Notes: generated from the sequence alone by a model not told the origin. 64,000 nucleotides of DNA from Hyphomicrobium sp. (GCF_009026145.1 NZ_WBUE01000012.1:38101-102100), one strand, 5' to 3'; shown: positions 37,614-47,074, counted from the first letter of the stretch. Numbers and translations are program-made.

Positions 37614-40600
37614 ATGAACGCCCCGACTCGCCTGCCTGCTTCCGGAGAGCCTCCGGCGCCCGTGCGCGCGCGCTTCGTGCACCTTAAAGTGCACTCCGCC
37701 TATTCGCTGCTCGAAGGCGCGCTGCCTATCGGCAAGCTGGCCAAGCTCGCCGCCGCGCACAACTTTCCCGCTCTCGGTCTCACCGACACCAACAACCTCT
37801 ACGGGGCGCTGGAGTTTTCCGACAAGCTGGCGGACGCCGGCATCCAGCCGATCATCGGCGTCACGCTTACGGTCGATTTCGCGGATCGGCGCCACGACGC
37901 AACCGAGCGCGGCACGCCGGTGCAACGCGCCCCCGGCGATGGCAACATCGCGCTCTTGGCGATGAACGAGGCCGGCTACGCCAACCTCATGAAGCTCGTC
38001 ACCCGCGCCCATCTCGATGCGGCCGATGTCGAGGCGGCACACACCACGCCGAGCGTGCTCGCCGCGCACGCGGACGGGCTGATCGCGCTGACGGGTGGTC
38101 CCGACGGTCCGATCGACCGGGCGCTGCGTGACAGTCAGAGGGGGCTCGCCGAGGCGCGCCTCGATAGCCTCAAGACGATGTTCGGCGACCGGCTGTACGT
38201 CGAGATGCAGCGCCACGGTCTCAAGTCCGAGCACGACGTCGAGCCGCAACTCTTGGCTCTCGCCTACGCCAAGCACATTCCCATCGTCGCCACCAACGAG
38301 GCCTATTTCGCCTCGCCCGACGATTATGAGGCGCACGACGCGCTGCTGTGCATTGCCGCCGGCCGCTACGTGGTCGAGGACGACCGCCGCCGCGTCACGC
38401 GCGAGCACGACTTCAAGAGCGCCGAGGCGATGGCCGAGGTGTTTGCCGACCTCCCCGAGGCGCTCGACAACACCATCGAGATCGCCAAGCGCTGCGCCTT
38501 CCGGCCCAAGGGCCGCAAGCCGATCCTGCCGCGCTTCGTTGCCGCCGATAAGGAATTGAGCGCCGAGGAGGTCGCCAAGCTCGAGGCCGAGGAGCTGCGC
38601 CGCCAGGCCGAGCAGGGGCTCACCGCGCGCCTTGCCGCTTCCCCGCCCGCCGAGGGCTTCACGCGCGAGGACTACGAGAAGCGGCTCGCCTACGAGCTCG
38701 ACGTCATCGCGCGCATGAAATTCCCCGGCTACTTCCTCATCGTCGCCGACTTCATCAAGTGGGCGAAGGCGCAGGGCGTGCCGGTGGGGCCGGGGCGCGG
38801 CTCCGGCGCCGGCTCGGTCGTCGCCTGGGCGCTGACCATCACCGACCTCGATCCCTTACGCTTCGGGCTGCTGTTCGAGCGCTTCCTCAATCCCGAGCGC
38901 GTGTCGATGCCCGACTTCGACATCGACTTCTGCCAGGACCGGCGCGATGAGGTGATCCGCTACGTGCAGGGCAAGTACGGACACGACCGCGTGGCGCAGA
39001 TCATCACCCACGGCAAGCTGCAGGCGCGCGCCGTCTTACGCGACGTCGGCCGCGTGCTGCAGATGCCGTACGGGCAGGTCGATCGGCTGTGCAAGCTGGT
39101 GCCCAACAACCCGGCCAACCCGGTCACGCTGCCCGAGGCCATCGCCGGCGAGCCGAAGCTGCAGGAGCAGATCGAGGCCGACCCCATGGTGGCGCGCCTG
39201 GTCGAGATCGCGCAGAAGCTCGAGGGGCTCTACCGCCACGCCTCGACGCACGCCGCCGGCATGGTCATCGGCGACCGGCCGCTGGTCGAATTGGTGCCGC
39301 TGACGCGCGATCCGAAATCCAACTCGCCCGTCACCCAGTTCAACTGGAAGCTGGTCGAGGCGGCGGGCCTCGTGAAGTTCGACTTCCTCGGCTTGAAGAC
39401 GCTGACCGTGCTGCAGAAGGCGGTCGAGCTCGTCCGCCGCGGTCGGGGCGTGGACATCGACCTCGCCAAGCTGCCGCTCGACGACAGGAAATCCTACGAG
39501 CTCCTCGCCAAGGCGGACACGGTCGGCGTGTTCCAGCTGGAAAGCACGGGCATGCGCGAGAGCTTGAAGCGCCTAAAGCCCGACCGCTTCGAGGACATCA
39601 TCGCCATGGTGGCGCTGTATCGCCCCGGCCCCATGGATAACATCCCCACCTACATCAACCGCAAGCACAACGAGGAGCCGGTCGACTATCTGCACCCGAT
39701 GCTGGAGGGCATCCTGAAGGAGACCTACGGCGTCATCATCTACCAGGAGCAGGTGATCCAGATCGCCCAGGTGATGGGCGGCTACACGCTCGGCCAGGCC
39801 GACCTCTTGCGGCGCGCCATGGGCAAGAAGGACAAGGTCGAGATGGCGCGCCATCAGGCCAAGTTCGTCGAGGGCGCCATGGCGCGGGGCGTCAAGAAGA
39901 GTGAGGCGACCTACATCTTCGAATTGGTCGACAAGTTCGCCGGCTACGGCTTCAACAAGTCGCACGCGGCGGCCTACGCGCTGGTCAGCTATCACACCGC
40001 CTTTATGAAGGCGAACTACCGCGAGGAGTTCCTCGCCGCCTCCATGACGCTCGACATGAGCAACACCGACAAGCTCGCCATGTTCGCCGCCGAGGCGAAG
40101 CGGAGCGGCATCGCGGTGGAGCCGCCGTGCGTCAACGCCTCTGAGGTCGACTTCCTCGCCGAGCCGGCGCGCGAGGCCGGCAAGGCGGGGGCCATCCGCT
40201 ACTCGCTCGCCGCCCTGAAGAACATCGGCGCCAGCGCCGTGGCGACGATCGTCGAGGACCGCAAGGAGAAGGGAGCCTTCAAGTCACTCGCCGATTTTTC
40301 GGCGCGGCTCAATCCGAAAGCACTCAACAAGCGCGGCATCGAGACGCTTGCCGCTGCTGGTGCATTGGATGCGCTGGAGCCCAACCGCGCGCTCGTTGCT
40401 GCCAACGTCGATCAGATCCTCGGGCGAGCGCTGGAGCGCGAGCGAGACGGCATCGTCGGTCAGCACAATCTCTTCATGCCGTTTTTTCCCGGCGTAGATG
40501 CCTTTCCCGGTGACCGGGGCCTAGACATGCGGCCGACGACACCCTGGACGCCGATGGAGCGCTTGAGCCACGAGTTCGACGCCGTCGGCTTCTACCTCTC

Positions 40601-41189
40601 CGGCCATCCGCTCGACCAATACGAGCCGGCGCTGCAGAAGCTGGGCATCAAGCGCTACGCCGAGTTCGAGGCGATGACCGAGCGCGGCTCGTGCACGGGC
40701 GCGCTCGCCGGCATCGTCATCTCGGCGCGCGAGCGCAAATCGCAAAAGGGCAACAAGTTCGCCTTCGGCATGTTCTCCGACACCACCGGGCAGTTCGAGG
40801 CGGTGATCTTCTCCGACACGCTGGCCGCCGCGCGCGATCTTCTGGAGCCCGGCACGCCCGTCAAGCTTGCGGTCGCGGCCGAGCGCGACGGCGACACGGT
40901 GAAGATGCGCATCGAGGGGATCGAGTCGCTCGACAAGGCCGTGGCCAGCGTGCAGCGCGGTCTCAAGGTGGTGCTCGACCGCCGCGTGATCGAGAGGAAT
41001 GCCGACGCGCTGGCGCTGATACGGTCGCACCTCAAGGCCGGCGGCAAGGGCGAGGTGCATCTCGTGCTGCCGCTCGCCGACCGTGGCCGCGAGGTCGAGT
41101 TCGTGATGCCCGGCCGCTACGACGTCTCCCCGGGCCGCGCCGGCATCCTCTCCACCGCCCCCGGCGTCGTCGAGGTCAGTGAACTGTGA
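37614..41189 (+). CDS. dnaE: DNA polymerase III subunit alpha
   Basis: DnaE is the replicative polymerase subunit. The 1191-residue product has an N-terminal PHP domain (FVHLKVHSAYSLLEGALPIG), the palm with catalytic PDFDIDFCQDRR (Asp436 and Asp438), the fingers with TYGVIIYQEQVIQIAQVMGG and GYGFNKSHAAAYALVSY, and C-terminal HhH and OB-fold regions. The length is typical of DnaE1. Its last 14 bases overlap the end of the convergent lipoprotein gene, and there is no room for a terminator between them. Confidence 0.97.
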   Translation: MNAPTRLPASGEPPAPVRARFVHLKVHSAYSLLEGALPIGKLAKLAAAHNFPALGLTDTNNLYGALEFSDKLADAGIQPIIGVTLTVDFADRRHDATERGTPVQRAPGDGNIALLAMNEAGYANLMKLVTRAHLDAADVEAAHTTPSVLAAHADGLIALTGGPDGPIDRALRDSQRGLAEARLDSLKTMFGDRLYVEMQRHGLKSEHDVEPQLLALAYAKHIPIVATNEAYFASPDDYEAHDALLCIAAGRYVVEDDRRRVTREHDFKSAEAMAEVFADLPEALDNTIEIAKRCAFRPKGRKPILPRFVAADKELSAEEVAKLEAEELRRQAEQGLTARLAASPPAEGFTREDYEKRLAYELDVIARMKFPGYFLIVADFIKWAKAQGVPVGPGRGSGAGSVVAWALTITDLDPLRFGLLFERFLNPERVSMPDFDIDFCQDRRDEVIRYVQGKYGHDRVAQIITHGKLQARAVLRDVGRVLQMPYGQVDRLCKLVPNNPANPVTLPEAIAGEPKLQEQIEADPMVARLVEIAQKLEGLYRHASTHAAGMVIGDRPLVELVPLTRDPKSNSPVTQFNWKLVEAAGLVKFDFLGLKTLTVLQKAVELVRRGRGVDIDLAKLPLDDRKSYELLAKADTVGVFQLESTGMRESLKRLKPDRFEDIIAMVALYRPGPMDNIPTYINRKHNEEPVDYLHPMLEGILKETYGVIIYQEQVIQIAQVMGGYTLGQADLLRRAMGKKDKVEMARHQAKFVEGAMARGVKKSEATYIFELVDKFAGYGFNKSHAAAYALVSYHTAFMKANYREEFLAASMTLDMSNTDKLAMFAAEAKRSGIAVEPPCVNASEVDFLAEPAREAGKAGAIRYSLAALKNIGASAVATIVEDRKEKGAFKSLADFSARLNPKALNKRGIETLAAAGALDALEPNRALVAANVDQILGRALERERDGIVGQHNLFMPFFPGVDAFPGDRGLDMRPTTPWTPMERLSHEFDAVGFYLSGHPLDQYEPALQKLGIKRYAEFEAMTERGSCTGALAGIVISARERKSQKGNKFAFGMFSDTTGQFEAVIFSDTLAAARDLLEPGTPVKLAVAAERDGDTVKMRIEGIESLDKAVASVQRGLKVVLDRRVIERNADALALIRSHLKAGGKGEVHLVLPLADRGREVEFVMPGRYDVSPGRAGILSTAPGVVEVSEL

Positions 41190-42465
41190 CCGGCCCCATA
41201 ATCCGGTTTGATAAATGGTTGCGGCCCTGCATGCTGAGCCAGTAGATCCGCGCATCGGCGCCGCCGCGCCGGTTCTGACGTGAGAGCCAGGTCTTGGCAT
41301 AGAGGATCAGACGGCAGCTGTCGGTGCGTAGGATGTCCTCGAAGACCGCTTCCCTCGTGCTTTTTGCTACCAGCCGCGGATTCTCTTCGACCTCTACCAC
41401 GCTCGGCTTTGCGTCGCCGTCACGAGTGATACCGCACTCGCGCCTAGTCGCCCCGGTGCCGCGATGTCCAAGGCACGTCGCCAGCTGCGCTTCCGTCTCG
41501 GCAATCTGCTCGCAGGCGCGCCACACCAGATCTGACGCTTGAATGAAAGCGAGCTCGCCCGGGATGATATACATGCGGTAGGGGTAGACCTCTGTTGCGA
41601 GGAACGCTTTCCAATCGGCAAGGTCGCCTGAACCCTGACGCCAGGCCTTGAGGCCGTGCGCCAGCGTGATGCAGGGCCTCAAGGCCGGGTCGAGCCCACC
41701 GTAGAACTGATTGTAGGTCCGCTCCGCCTCACTGCTATCCCTAAACTGTCCCGCAACGGCGACTGGGCCGGAGCACTGCACGTCCAGAGAACCGAGCACC
41801 GCAATCATCGTCAACTCGATGGAGTCGCGGTAAAGCGCTCCGGCCCTGCGGCCGGCGAAGTATGCGGCCTCTCCAAAATTGAGGAGGGCCTCAATGAGTT
41901 TGCCCGTGCTGGCGACAACCTCGGCCGAAGAAGAAACGGCATCGACAACTTTGCCGAAGCTGGACAAAGCTTTGAGCAGCGGGGCGGTGTCGCTGGCTTG
42001 AGAAATGACGAGCGACACCAGGCTTTCATTTTCATGCTGGGAAAACACGGCAACGGCGAGCCGGATCACCGCCACCTCCAATTCCGCCATTCGTTCGTCG
42101 AAATAGACGCAATCTCCTGGTCGAGCGTATGCGCAAGCAAAGGCGTCGAAGGAAACATTCACGGCAGTGTTTATATGCTGTGCAATTAGCTGCCTTTCGG
42201 ACTTGTAGTAATTTTCGCGGGACATGCGGGCTAGCGAGCCGATCAAGGTGTAGGCCCGCAACACGCGCATCTGCTTGGTATCGGCCAGTATCCAGCGCTC
42301 GTCGAGCTTCAAATCGACAATTCCGCCGCGGTTGTTGAGCTCGGCATCGAGAAAGCCGACGCAGCCGGAGCAACATAGGGCGGGAATGATTGCGGCAATG
42401 AGTGCGGAAAATCGGCGCAAATCACCGTGGCGCGAAACTATCGCGCGAAACAAACTCGCAAACAT
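41176..42465 (-). CDS. Hypothetical lipoprotein of lower GC content
   Basis: The 429-residue product starts at ATG 42465 (TTG 42477 is an alternative; GGGGG lies upstream). A basic N-terminus and hydrophobic core (FSALIAAIIPALCCSGC) end in a lipobox-like CSGC with Cys35 as the likely lipid site, so it is probably an anchored lipoprotein. The rest is helical with several Cys residues (DAFACAYARPGDCVYF, WRACEQIAETEAQLATCLGH) and no family I recognise. Base composition is visibly less GC-rich than its neighbours and the upstream 250 bases are AT-rich, so it may have been acquired. It converges on dnaE with a 14-base overlap. Confidence 0.7.
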   Translation of the reverse strand: MFASLFRAIVSRHGDLRRFSALIAAIIPALCCSGCVGFLDAELNNRGGIVDLKLDERWILADTKQMRVLRAYTLIGSLARMSRENYYKSERQLIAQHINTAVNVSFDAFACAYARPGDCVYFDERMAELEVAVIRLAVAVFSQHENESLVSLVISQASDTAPLLKALSSFGKVVDAVSSSAEVVASTGKLIEALLNFGEAAYFAGRRAGALYRDSIELTMIAVLGSLDVQCSGPVAVAGQFRDSSEAERTYNQFYGGLDPALRPCITLAHGLKAWRQGSGDLADWKAFLATEVYPYRMYIIPGELAFIQASDLVWRACEQIAETEAQLATCLGHRGTGATRRECGITRDGDAKPSVVEVEENPRLVAKSTREAVFEDILRTDSCRLILYAKTWLSRQNRRGGADARIYWLSMQGRNHLSNRIMGPVTVH

Positions 42466-42726
42466 TCTTGCCCCCAAGATACGCGGGTTATAGAGTTACA
42501 TCATATATAAACGGGGGCAGACTAATTGAGCACTTTACGTTTGGTAAATGCTATTTGGGGATGTGATGCGCAAATGATTTCCTGTGTGTTTTTGATGCAA
42601 CGGTAATTGTCAGTTGCCAGGTCTCCGCGCCCTCCGCGGCGTTGCGTTGGGAAAGTGTTAGAATTCTAAATGTAGTCTGAGGCCCAGCACCCAATCGATA
42701 CAATTTGTGCAAAGGGCTTCCCAGCC
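42466..42726. other. AT-rich divergent intergenic region
   Basis: This 261-base gap separates the divergent lipoprotein and YkuD-domain genes. It is much more AT-rich than the window (ATCATATATAAAC near 42500, AGAATTCTAAATG near 42660), so it may hold promoters for both genes. I cannot name unique -35/-10 pairs. Confidence 0.45.
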
Positions 42727-43539
42727 GTGCTCCGCTCAGCTCTTGGTGCCGCCGCTCTCTTCGCGTTCCTGGCCGCCGACGCCGGCGCCGGCTACTGCCC
42801 GCGGCCGCTGCACCGCGCCACGCGTCTCATCATCGTCACTGTCCCCGACATGGCCGCCGTCAAGGCGACGCTGCATACCTTCGTGCGCAAATCGCCGGCG
42901 GCTCGGTGGGAGCGCAGCGGGCTGCCGGAGCCGGCCGTGGTCGGCAGCACCGGCATCGGCTGGTCGGAGGACTTCGACCACCTCGCCAGGAAAGACGAGC
43001 CGATCAAGCGCGAGGGCGACAAGCGCACGCCGGCCGGAATCTTCCGCGTCGCCGGGCCGTTCGGCTTCGAGCCGAGCAAGCTCAAGGGCTATGTGCAGCT
43101 CAGCCGCGGCAAGAGCGTCTGCGTCGACGACCCGACCTCGCTCCTCTACGGCAAGATCGTCGACAAGAGCCTCGCCAAATCGGTGCAGAGCAGCGAGGAC
43201 ATGGGGGCGGTGCCGGGCTTGAAGCGTGGCATGATCGTCGATTACCCGGCGCGGCGCGGCGCCAAGGGCGGCAGCTGCGTCTTCTTGCACGTATGGGAGG
43301 GCGAGGGCGTCGGCACTGCCGGGCGTATCGCGCTTCCCGAGGAGCGGGTCGCCGTGCTGCAGCAGTGGAGCGGCAAGGGGTTTACCGCCATCGCCATCCT
43401 CACCGAGGAAGCGGCGCCGCGCTTCAAGGGCTGCCTGCCGCTGGAGAGCGCAACGAGCCGCTCCGACCAGCCGGCGGTGGTGCCGCTGCCGCATCCGCGC
43501 CGCGCGCACAAGGACCAGCGCGCCGAGATTGCGCGGTAG
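42727..43539 (+). CDS. L,D-transpeptidase (YkuD)-like protein lacking the expected catalytic Cys
   Basis: The 270-residue product starts at GTG 42727 and has a signal peptide (RSALGAAALFAFLAADAGAG). The pattern fits exported YkuD/YafK-type proteins that act on peptidoglycan cross-links: DEPIKREGDKRTPAGIFRV, GSCVFLHVWEGEGVGTAG and then RIALPEERV. In active members the last motif is TAGC; here residue 200 is Arg (CGT at 43324-43326), one transition away from TGT Cys. Either the protein is a pseudoenzyme or the base is a recent mutation. The Pro-rich, basic C-terminal tail ends in KDQRAEIAR. Confidence 0.78.
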   Translation: MLRSALGAAALFAFLAADAGAGYCPRPLHRATRLIIVTVPDMAAVKATLHTFVRKSPAARWERSGLPEPAVVGSTGIGWSEDFDHLARKDEPIKREGDKRTPAGIFRVAGPFGFEPSKLKGYVQLSRGKSVCVDDPTSLLYGKIVDKSLAKSVQSSEDMGAVPGLKRGMIVDYPARRGAKGGSCVFLHVWEGEGVGTAGRIALPEERVAVLQQWSGKGFTAIAILTEEAAPRFKGCLPLESATSRSDQPAVVPLPHPRRAHKDQRAEIAR

Positions 43540-43548
43540 CTCTGCGCG

Positions 43549-43655
43549 ACACGAGCGGAAAGAAGCATTGCATGCGGTGAGCATCGCACAAGCTGATGGC
43601 CGGCGCTCGCGCCGGGGCGCGTCCATGCGGAGCATGGCTTCGCCATGACGCGCCC
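43549..43655 (+). repeat. Dispersed palindromic repeat, copy 3
   Basis: This is the closest relative of copy 2 at 9729-9835, aligned from ACACGAGC through TGATGGCCGGCGCTCGCGCC and GTCCATGCGGAGCATGGCT to CATGACGCGCCC. It lies just after the YkuD-domain gene, in a convergent gap. Confidence 0.75.
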
Positions 43656-43797
43656 TTGCCCGCTTCGCGGGCCAAGAAGCGCGCTCAAGCTTCCACTTGC
43701 CGCCGAAGGCGGCCAGGGCCCAAGGGGCCCCGCGCCTTAGGCGCGGTGATCAGCTCGCGTCATGCCCCGCACACGAAGCTTGTCGAAGCTCGTGTCA
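43656..43797. other. Hairpin-rich end of a convergent gap
   Basis: Several short GC-rich inverted repeats follow the dispersed repeat: TTGCCCGC/GCGGGCCAA near 43655-43675, GCCGCC/GGCGGC near 43701-43716, GGGCCC pairs near 43719-43732 and CCGCGCCT/AGGCGCGG near 43732-43749. They may serve as terminators for both converging genes. No gene is seen. Confidence 0.4.
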
Positions 43798-44580
43798 CTA
43801 CTTCCAAAATCTATCGTAGAGGCTGAGGCCGATCTCGATGGCAATGAGCGCGATGATGTACCACTCGAGCCGGTGGGAAGTGCGCGTCGCGAAGAGATCG
43901 GTGAGCGTATCGGCCGTGCCGCGGATGACGTCGAGCTTGCGCGAGATGGCGCGCCCGCGCTGGGTGAGGTCGTACTCCTCGACGAGGCGCGCCCAGAAGC
44001 GCTCCAGCTCCGGGTGGTCCCACAGCACGTCGGGCTTCTCGTCGAGGTCGACGCGCGCGGCGAGCCGCTGCTGAATGAGCAACGCTTCGCCGATCTGCTC
44101 CAAAAGCGCGCCCTGCGGCTCGGCCGGCAGCCGGCGATGCTTGAGCGACTGGGCGACGGTGTCGATGCGATCGAAGGCGGCCGCGAGGCGGCGCTCGTCG
44201 TAGGCGAAGGCAACGCTCATCGCCAAGGCTTCGGCGACGAGCAACAGCCGATCGGGGTCGGCCGACTTGATCTGCAGATCGCCGGAGGGTGAGACGAGAG
44301 CGTCCTCCTCCGGCTTGACGATCAGCCGTATCGTCTCCGTCTCGCGGTCGGCGAGCGGCGCGATGATGCGGTCGGCGAGGCCGCGGATGAGCTGCTCCTC
44401 GTCGACCGGGTTCATGCCGATGAACACCGCCGCACCGGACTTGAACAGCACGGCGATGCCGTCACCGCTCGTCCGGAAGGCGAGGGGGACGGCCGAGAAA
44501 GCGTCCTCGCGCTCCAGCCCCTTGACGTCGATGCGCTCGCCGAGCTGCAGCGCCCTGACGTGTATTGCCTTGTTGTTCAT
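43798..44580 (-). CDS. RMD1/RMND1 (DUF155) family protein
   Basis: The 260-residue product matches the DUF155 family (yeast Rmd1, human RMND1). It has an N-terminal mixed domain (AVLFKSGAAVFIGMNPVDEE) and a helical C-terminal domain. The conserved end is HRLEWYIIALIAIEIGLSLY, which includes one membrane segment. Mitochondrial relatives support translation of respiratory subunits; the bacterial role is not established. It is transcribed divergently from rpsB. Confidence 0.85.
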   Translation of the reverse strand: MNNKAIHVRALQLGERIDVKGLEREDAFSAVPLAFRTSGDGIAVLFKSGAAVFIGMNPVDEEQLIRGLADRIIAPLADRETETIRLIVKPEEDALVSPSGDLQIKSADPDRLLLVAEALAMSVAFAYDERRLAAAFDRIDTVAQSLKHRRLPAEPQGALLEQIGEALLIQQRLAARVDLDEKPDVLWDHPELERFWARLVEEYDLTQRGRAISRKLDVIRGTADTLTDLFATRTSHRLEWYIIALIAIEIGLSLYDRFWK

Positions 44581-44632
44581 GCCACTTTCCGCCGCCCCAC
44601 GGTCTTAACGATAGCCACGCCGGGCCTCCAGC

Positions 44633-44661
44633 TTGTCATTTCCGGGTCAAGACTCTATAAG
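44633..44661 (+). promoter_or_regulatory. Putative sigma-70 promoter of rpsB-tsf
   Basis: TTGTCA at 44633-44638 and TATAAG at 44656-44661 are separated by 17 bases, a near-consensus promoter. Transcription would begin near 44668, giving a leader of about 115 bases before rpsB, long enough for the autogenous control common for S2. Confidence 0.75.
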
Positions 44662-44782
44662 CGCGCCATCTCACACGTGGACCTCGCTGCCTAAGCGGAT
44701 TGAAAGCCCCGCTTGGCGCTCCGGTGGACGGCGCTGCCGTTCTCTATGGGTCCGCGGAGGAACAACCGGAAAAGGACTACCC

Positions 44783-45769
44783 ATGACGCTTCCTGCGTTC
44801 AATATGCGTCAGCTTTTGGAAGCTGGCGTGCACTTCGGTCACCAGTCGCATCGCTGGAACCCCAAGATGGCGCCCTTCATCTACGGCGCCCGCAACAACA
44901 TCCACATCATCGATCTGACGCAGACAACACCGATGCTGCATCAGGCCCTCGTCAAGATCTCCGACACCGTCGCCAACGGTGGGCGCGTGCTGTTCGTCGC
45001 CACCAAGCGGCAGGCTTCCGACTCGATCGCCGACAGCGCCAAGCGCAGCGCCCAATACTTCATCAACCACCGTTGGTTCGGCGGCACGCTCACCAACTGG
45101 AAGACCATCTCCCAGTCGATCCGCCGCCTGCGCCAGCTCGACGACATCCTCGCCGATCCGCAGGGACGCACCAAGAAGGAAGTCCTCAACCTGACGCGCG
45201 AGCGCGACAAGCTCAATCAGGCGCTGGGCGGCATCAAGGACATGGGCGGCACGCCGGACCTTCTGTTCGTCATCGACACGAACAAGGAGAGCATCGCCAT
45301 CCAGGAGGCGCGCAAGCTCGGCATTCCGATCGTCGCCATCGTCGACACCAACTGCGATCCCGACGGCATCGACTTCCCGATCCCGGGCAACGATGACGCC
45401 GGCCGCGCCATCACGCTCTACTGCGATCTCGTCGCGCGCGCCGCGCTCGACGGCCTGGAGCGCAGCCAGACGGCGGCCGGAGTGGACGTCGGTGCCTCCG
45501 AGGCACCTCCGAGCGAGAGCCTCCCCGCCGTCTTCAAGGGCATCGAGGCGCCGCGCGGCGAAGCCGATGATCTGAAGCGCATCACCGGCATCACGCCGAA
45601 GCTCGAGCAGCGTCTCAACGACGCCGGCGTCTTCCACTTCTGGCAGATCGCCGATCTCGACGCCGAGCAGACTGCGGCGCTCGACCGCAAGCTCCGACTG
45701 AAGGGCCAGATCGGCACCGAGAAGTGGACGGAGCAGGCCAAGAAACTGGTCGAATCGGCCGCCGCCTGA
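44783..45769 (+). CDS. rpsB: 30S ribosomal protein S2, long form
   Basis: S2 is a 30S subunit protein needed to recruit S1. The product is 328 residues against about 240 in E. coli. The core runs to about residue 235 ([20 protein letters not shown] at the start, [36 protein letters not shown]). A C-terminal extension follows, with a helix-hairpin-helix-like segment ([20 protein letters not shown]) similar to extensions known in rhizobial S2. ATG 44783 follows AAAAGGA. EF-Ts follows, as is usual. Confidence 0.97.
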   Translation: MTLPAFNMRQLLEAGVHFGHQSHRWNPKMAPFIYGARNNIHIIDLTQTTPMLHQALVKISDTVANGGRVLFVATKRQASDSIADSAKRSAQYFINHRWFGGTLTNWKTISQSIRRLRQLDDILADPQGRTKKEVLNLTRERDKLNQALGGIKDMGGTPDLLFVIDTNKESIAIQEARKLGIPIVAIVDTNCDPDGIDFPIPGNDDAGRAITLYCDLVARAALDGLERSQTAAGVDVGASEAPPSESLPAVFKGIEAPRGEADDLKRITGITPKLEQRLNDAGVFHFWQIADLDAEQTAALDRKLRLKGQIGTEKWTEQAKKLVESAAA

Positions 45770-45800
45770 GCGGCCGGACGCCTCACCCATCTGCCAACCC

Positions 45801-45836
45801 GCGGGCGCCCCCATGCCATGTGCTATGGGCGCCCGC
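45801..45836 (+). promoter_or_regulatory. Hairpin between rpsB and tsf (possible attenuator)
   Basis: GCGGGCGCC at 45801-45809 pairs perfectly with GGCGCCCGC at 45828-45836, with CCAT/ATGG continuing inward. No T run follows, so it is more likely an attenuator or processing site that sets the rpsB to tsf ratio than a full terminator. Confidence 0.55.
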
Positions 45837-45855
45837 CAAGCTAATGAGCTGATCC

Positions 45856-46782
45856 ATGACGATTTCCGCGAGTCTCGTGAAGGAACTGCGCGAAAAGACC
45901 GGCGCCGGCATGATGGACTGCAAGGCGGCGCTCACCGAGGTGAAGGGCGACATCGAGGCGGCCATCGACTGGCTGCGCAAGAAGGGCTTGTCGAAAGCGG
46001 CCAAGAAGGCCGGGCGCGTCGCCGCCGAGGGCCTCATTGGCATCGCCGCCTCGGGCAAGATGGGTGCCGTCGTCGAGGTCAACTCGGAGACGGACTTCGT
46101 CGCCCGCAACGAGCAGTTCCAGGAGATGGTGACCAACATCGCTTCGCTCGCCGGCCAGGCGAAGGGCGACGTGGCCAAGCTGCTGGCCGCCACCTATCCG
46201 GGCAAGAAGATCACCGTCGAGGATCAGGTGAAGGAGCTCATCGCCACCATCGGCGAGAACATGAGCGTGCGCCGTACCGCGACGCTCGAGGTCCCGTCCG
46301 GCGTCGTCGGCTCCTACATGCACAACCAGGTCGCCCCTGGCCTCGGCAAGATCGGCGTGCTCGTGGCGCTCGAGTCGTCCGGCAAGAACGCCGACGAGCT
46401 CGCCGCGCTGGCGCGCCAGATCGCCATGCACGTCGCCGCCACCAACCCGGTGGCGCTCGATCTCGCCGGCGTGCCGGCCGAGACGCTCGCGCGCGAGAAG
46501 GCGATCCTCGCCGACAAGAACCAGGGCAAGCCGCCGCAGGTCATGGAGAAGATCGTCGCCAGCGGCATGAAGAGCTACGCCAAGGACAACTGCCTGCTCG
46601 ATCAGGCCTACATCCACGACCCCTCCAAGAGCGTGGCGCAGGCCGTGAAGGAGGCGGAAGGCAAGGTCGGCGGACCGGTGAAGGTGACCGGCTTCGTGCG
46701 CTACGCGCTCGGCGAGGGCATCGAGAAGAAGGAAGACGACTTCGCCGCCGAGGTGGCTGCCGCCGTCGGCGCCAGCAACTAA
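45856..46782 (+). CDS. tsf: Elongation factor Ts
   Basis: EF-Ts recycles EF-Tu by nucleotide exchange. The 308-residue product shows the N-terminal UBA-like domain ([20 protein letters not shown]), the EF-Tu-contact motif [12 protein letters not shown], and the C-terminal core ending near [20 protein letters not shown]. Length is normal. It shares the rpsB promoter and is followed by a hairpin at 46799-46824. Confidence 0.97.
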   Translation: MTISASLVKELREKTGAGMMDCKAALTEVKGDIEAAIDWLRKKGLSKAAKKAGRVAAEGLIGIAASGKMGAVVEVNSETDFVARNEQFQEMVTNIASLAGQAKGDVAKLLAATYPGKKITVEDQVKELIATIGENMSVRRTATLEVPSGVVGSYMHNQVAPGLGKIGVLVALESSGKNADELAALARQIAMHVAATNPVALDLAGVPAETLAREKAILADKNQGKPPQVMEKIVASGMKSYAKDNCLLDQAYIHDPSKSVAQAVKEAEGKVGGPVKVTGFVRYALGEGIEKKEDDFAAEVAAAVGASN

Positions 46783-46798
46783 TGCAACAGCGCCTGTC

Positions 46799-46824
46799 GA
46801 GCGCGCCCTGAGAGGGGCGCGCTC
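46799..46824 (+). terminator. Hairpin after tsf
   Basis: GAGCGCGCCC at 46799-46808 pairs with GGGCGCGCTC at 46815-46824. The T run expected of a terminator is missing; instead the CTAG twin-hairpin element begins at the last base, as if it had inserted at the foot of the terminator. Confidence 0.6.
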
Positions 46825-46989
46825 TAGTGTGATGATCGAGAAATTCGCCATCATCGGCTGCGAGGTATCGAGCGAATTCCTCGATCTGAATCACACTAGC
46901 GAGTCTATGGTCCTAGTGTCCCCTTGATCTCGACGTTCGCTCCGGAACCCAGCAGCAACCACGGGCGAACGTCGAGATCGGGACACTAG
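46824..46989 (+). repeat. CTAG twin-hairpin element, copy B (tsf-pyrH)
   Basis: Hairpin 1 has arms 46824-46848 and 46872-46899: 24 pairs, one A-C mismatch and an unpaired TGA. Hairpin 2 has arms 46913-46940 and 46965-46989: 25 pairs and an unpaired CTT. The linker is 46900-46912. Architecture, CTAG ends, bulge positions and the loop of hairpin 1 match copy A at 25601-25767. Where the arms differ between copies, the opposite arm usually has the matching change. Confidence 0.9.
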
Positions 46990-47074
46990 GCGAATCCCCG
47001 CCCGGCGCGCTAGTTAGGATCGCCGGCCGGCCTGCGGCCCCCGGCTGCACCGCGGCGCAAACGAGGAGGCGGTC

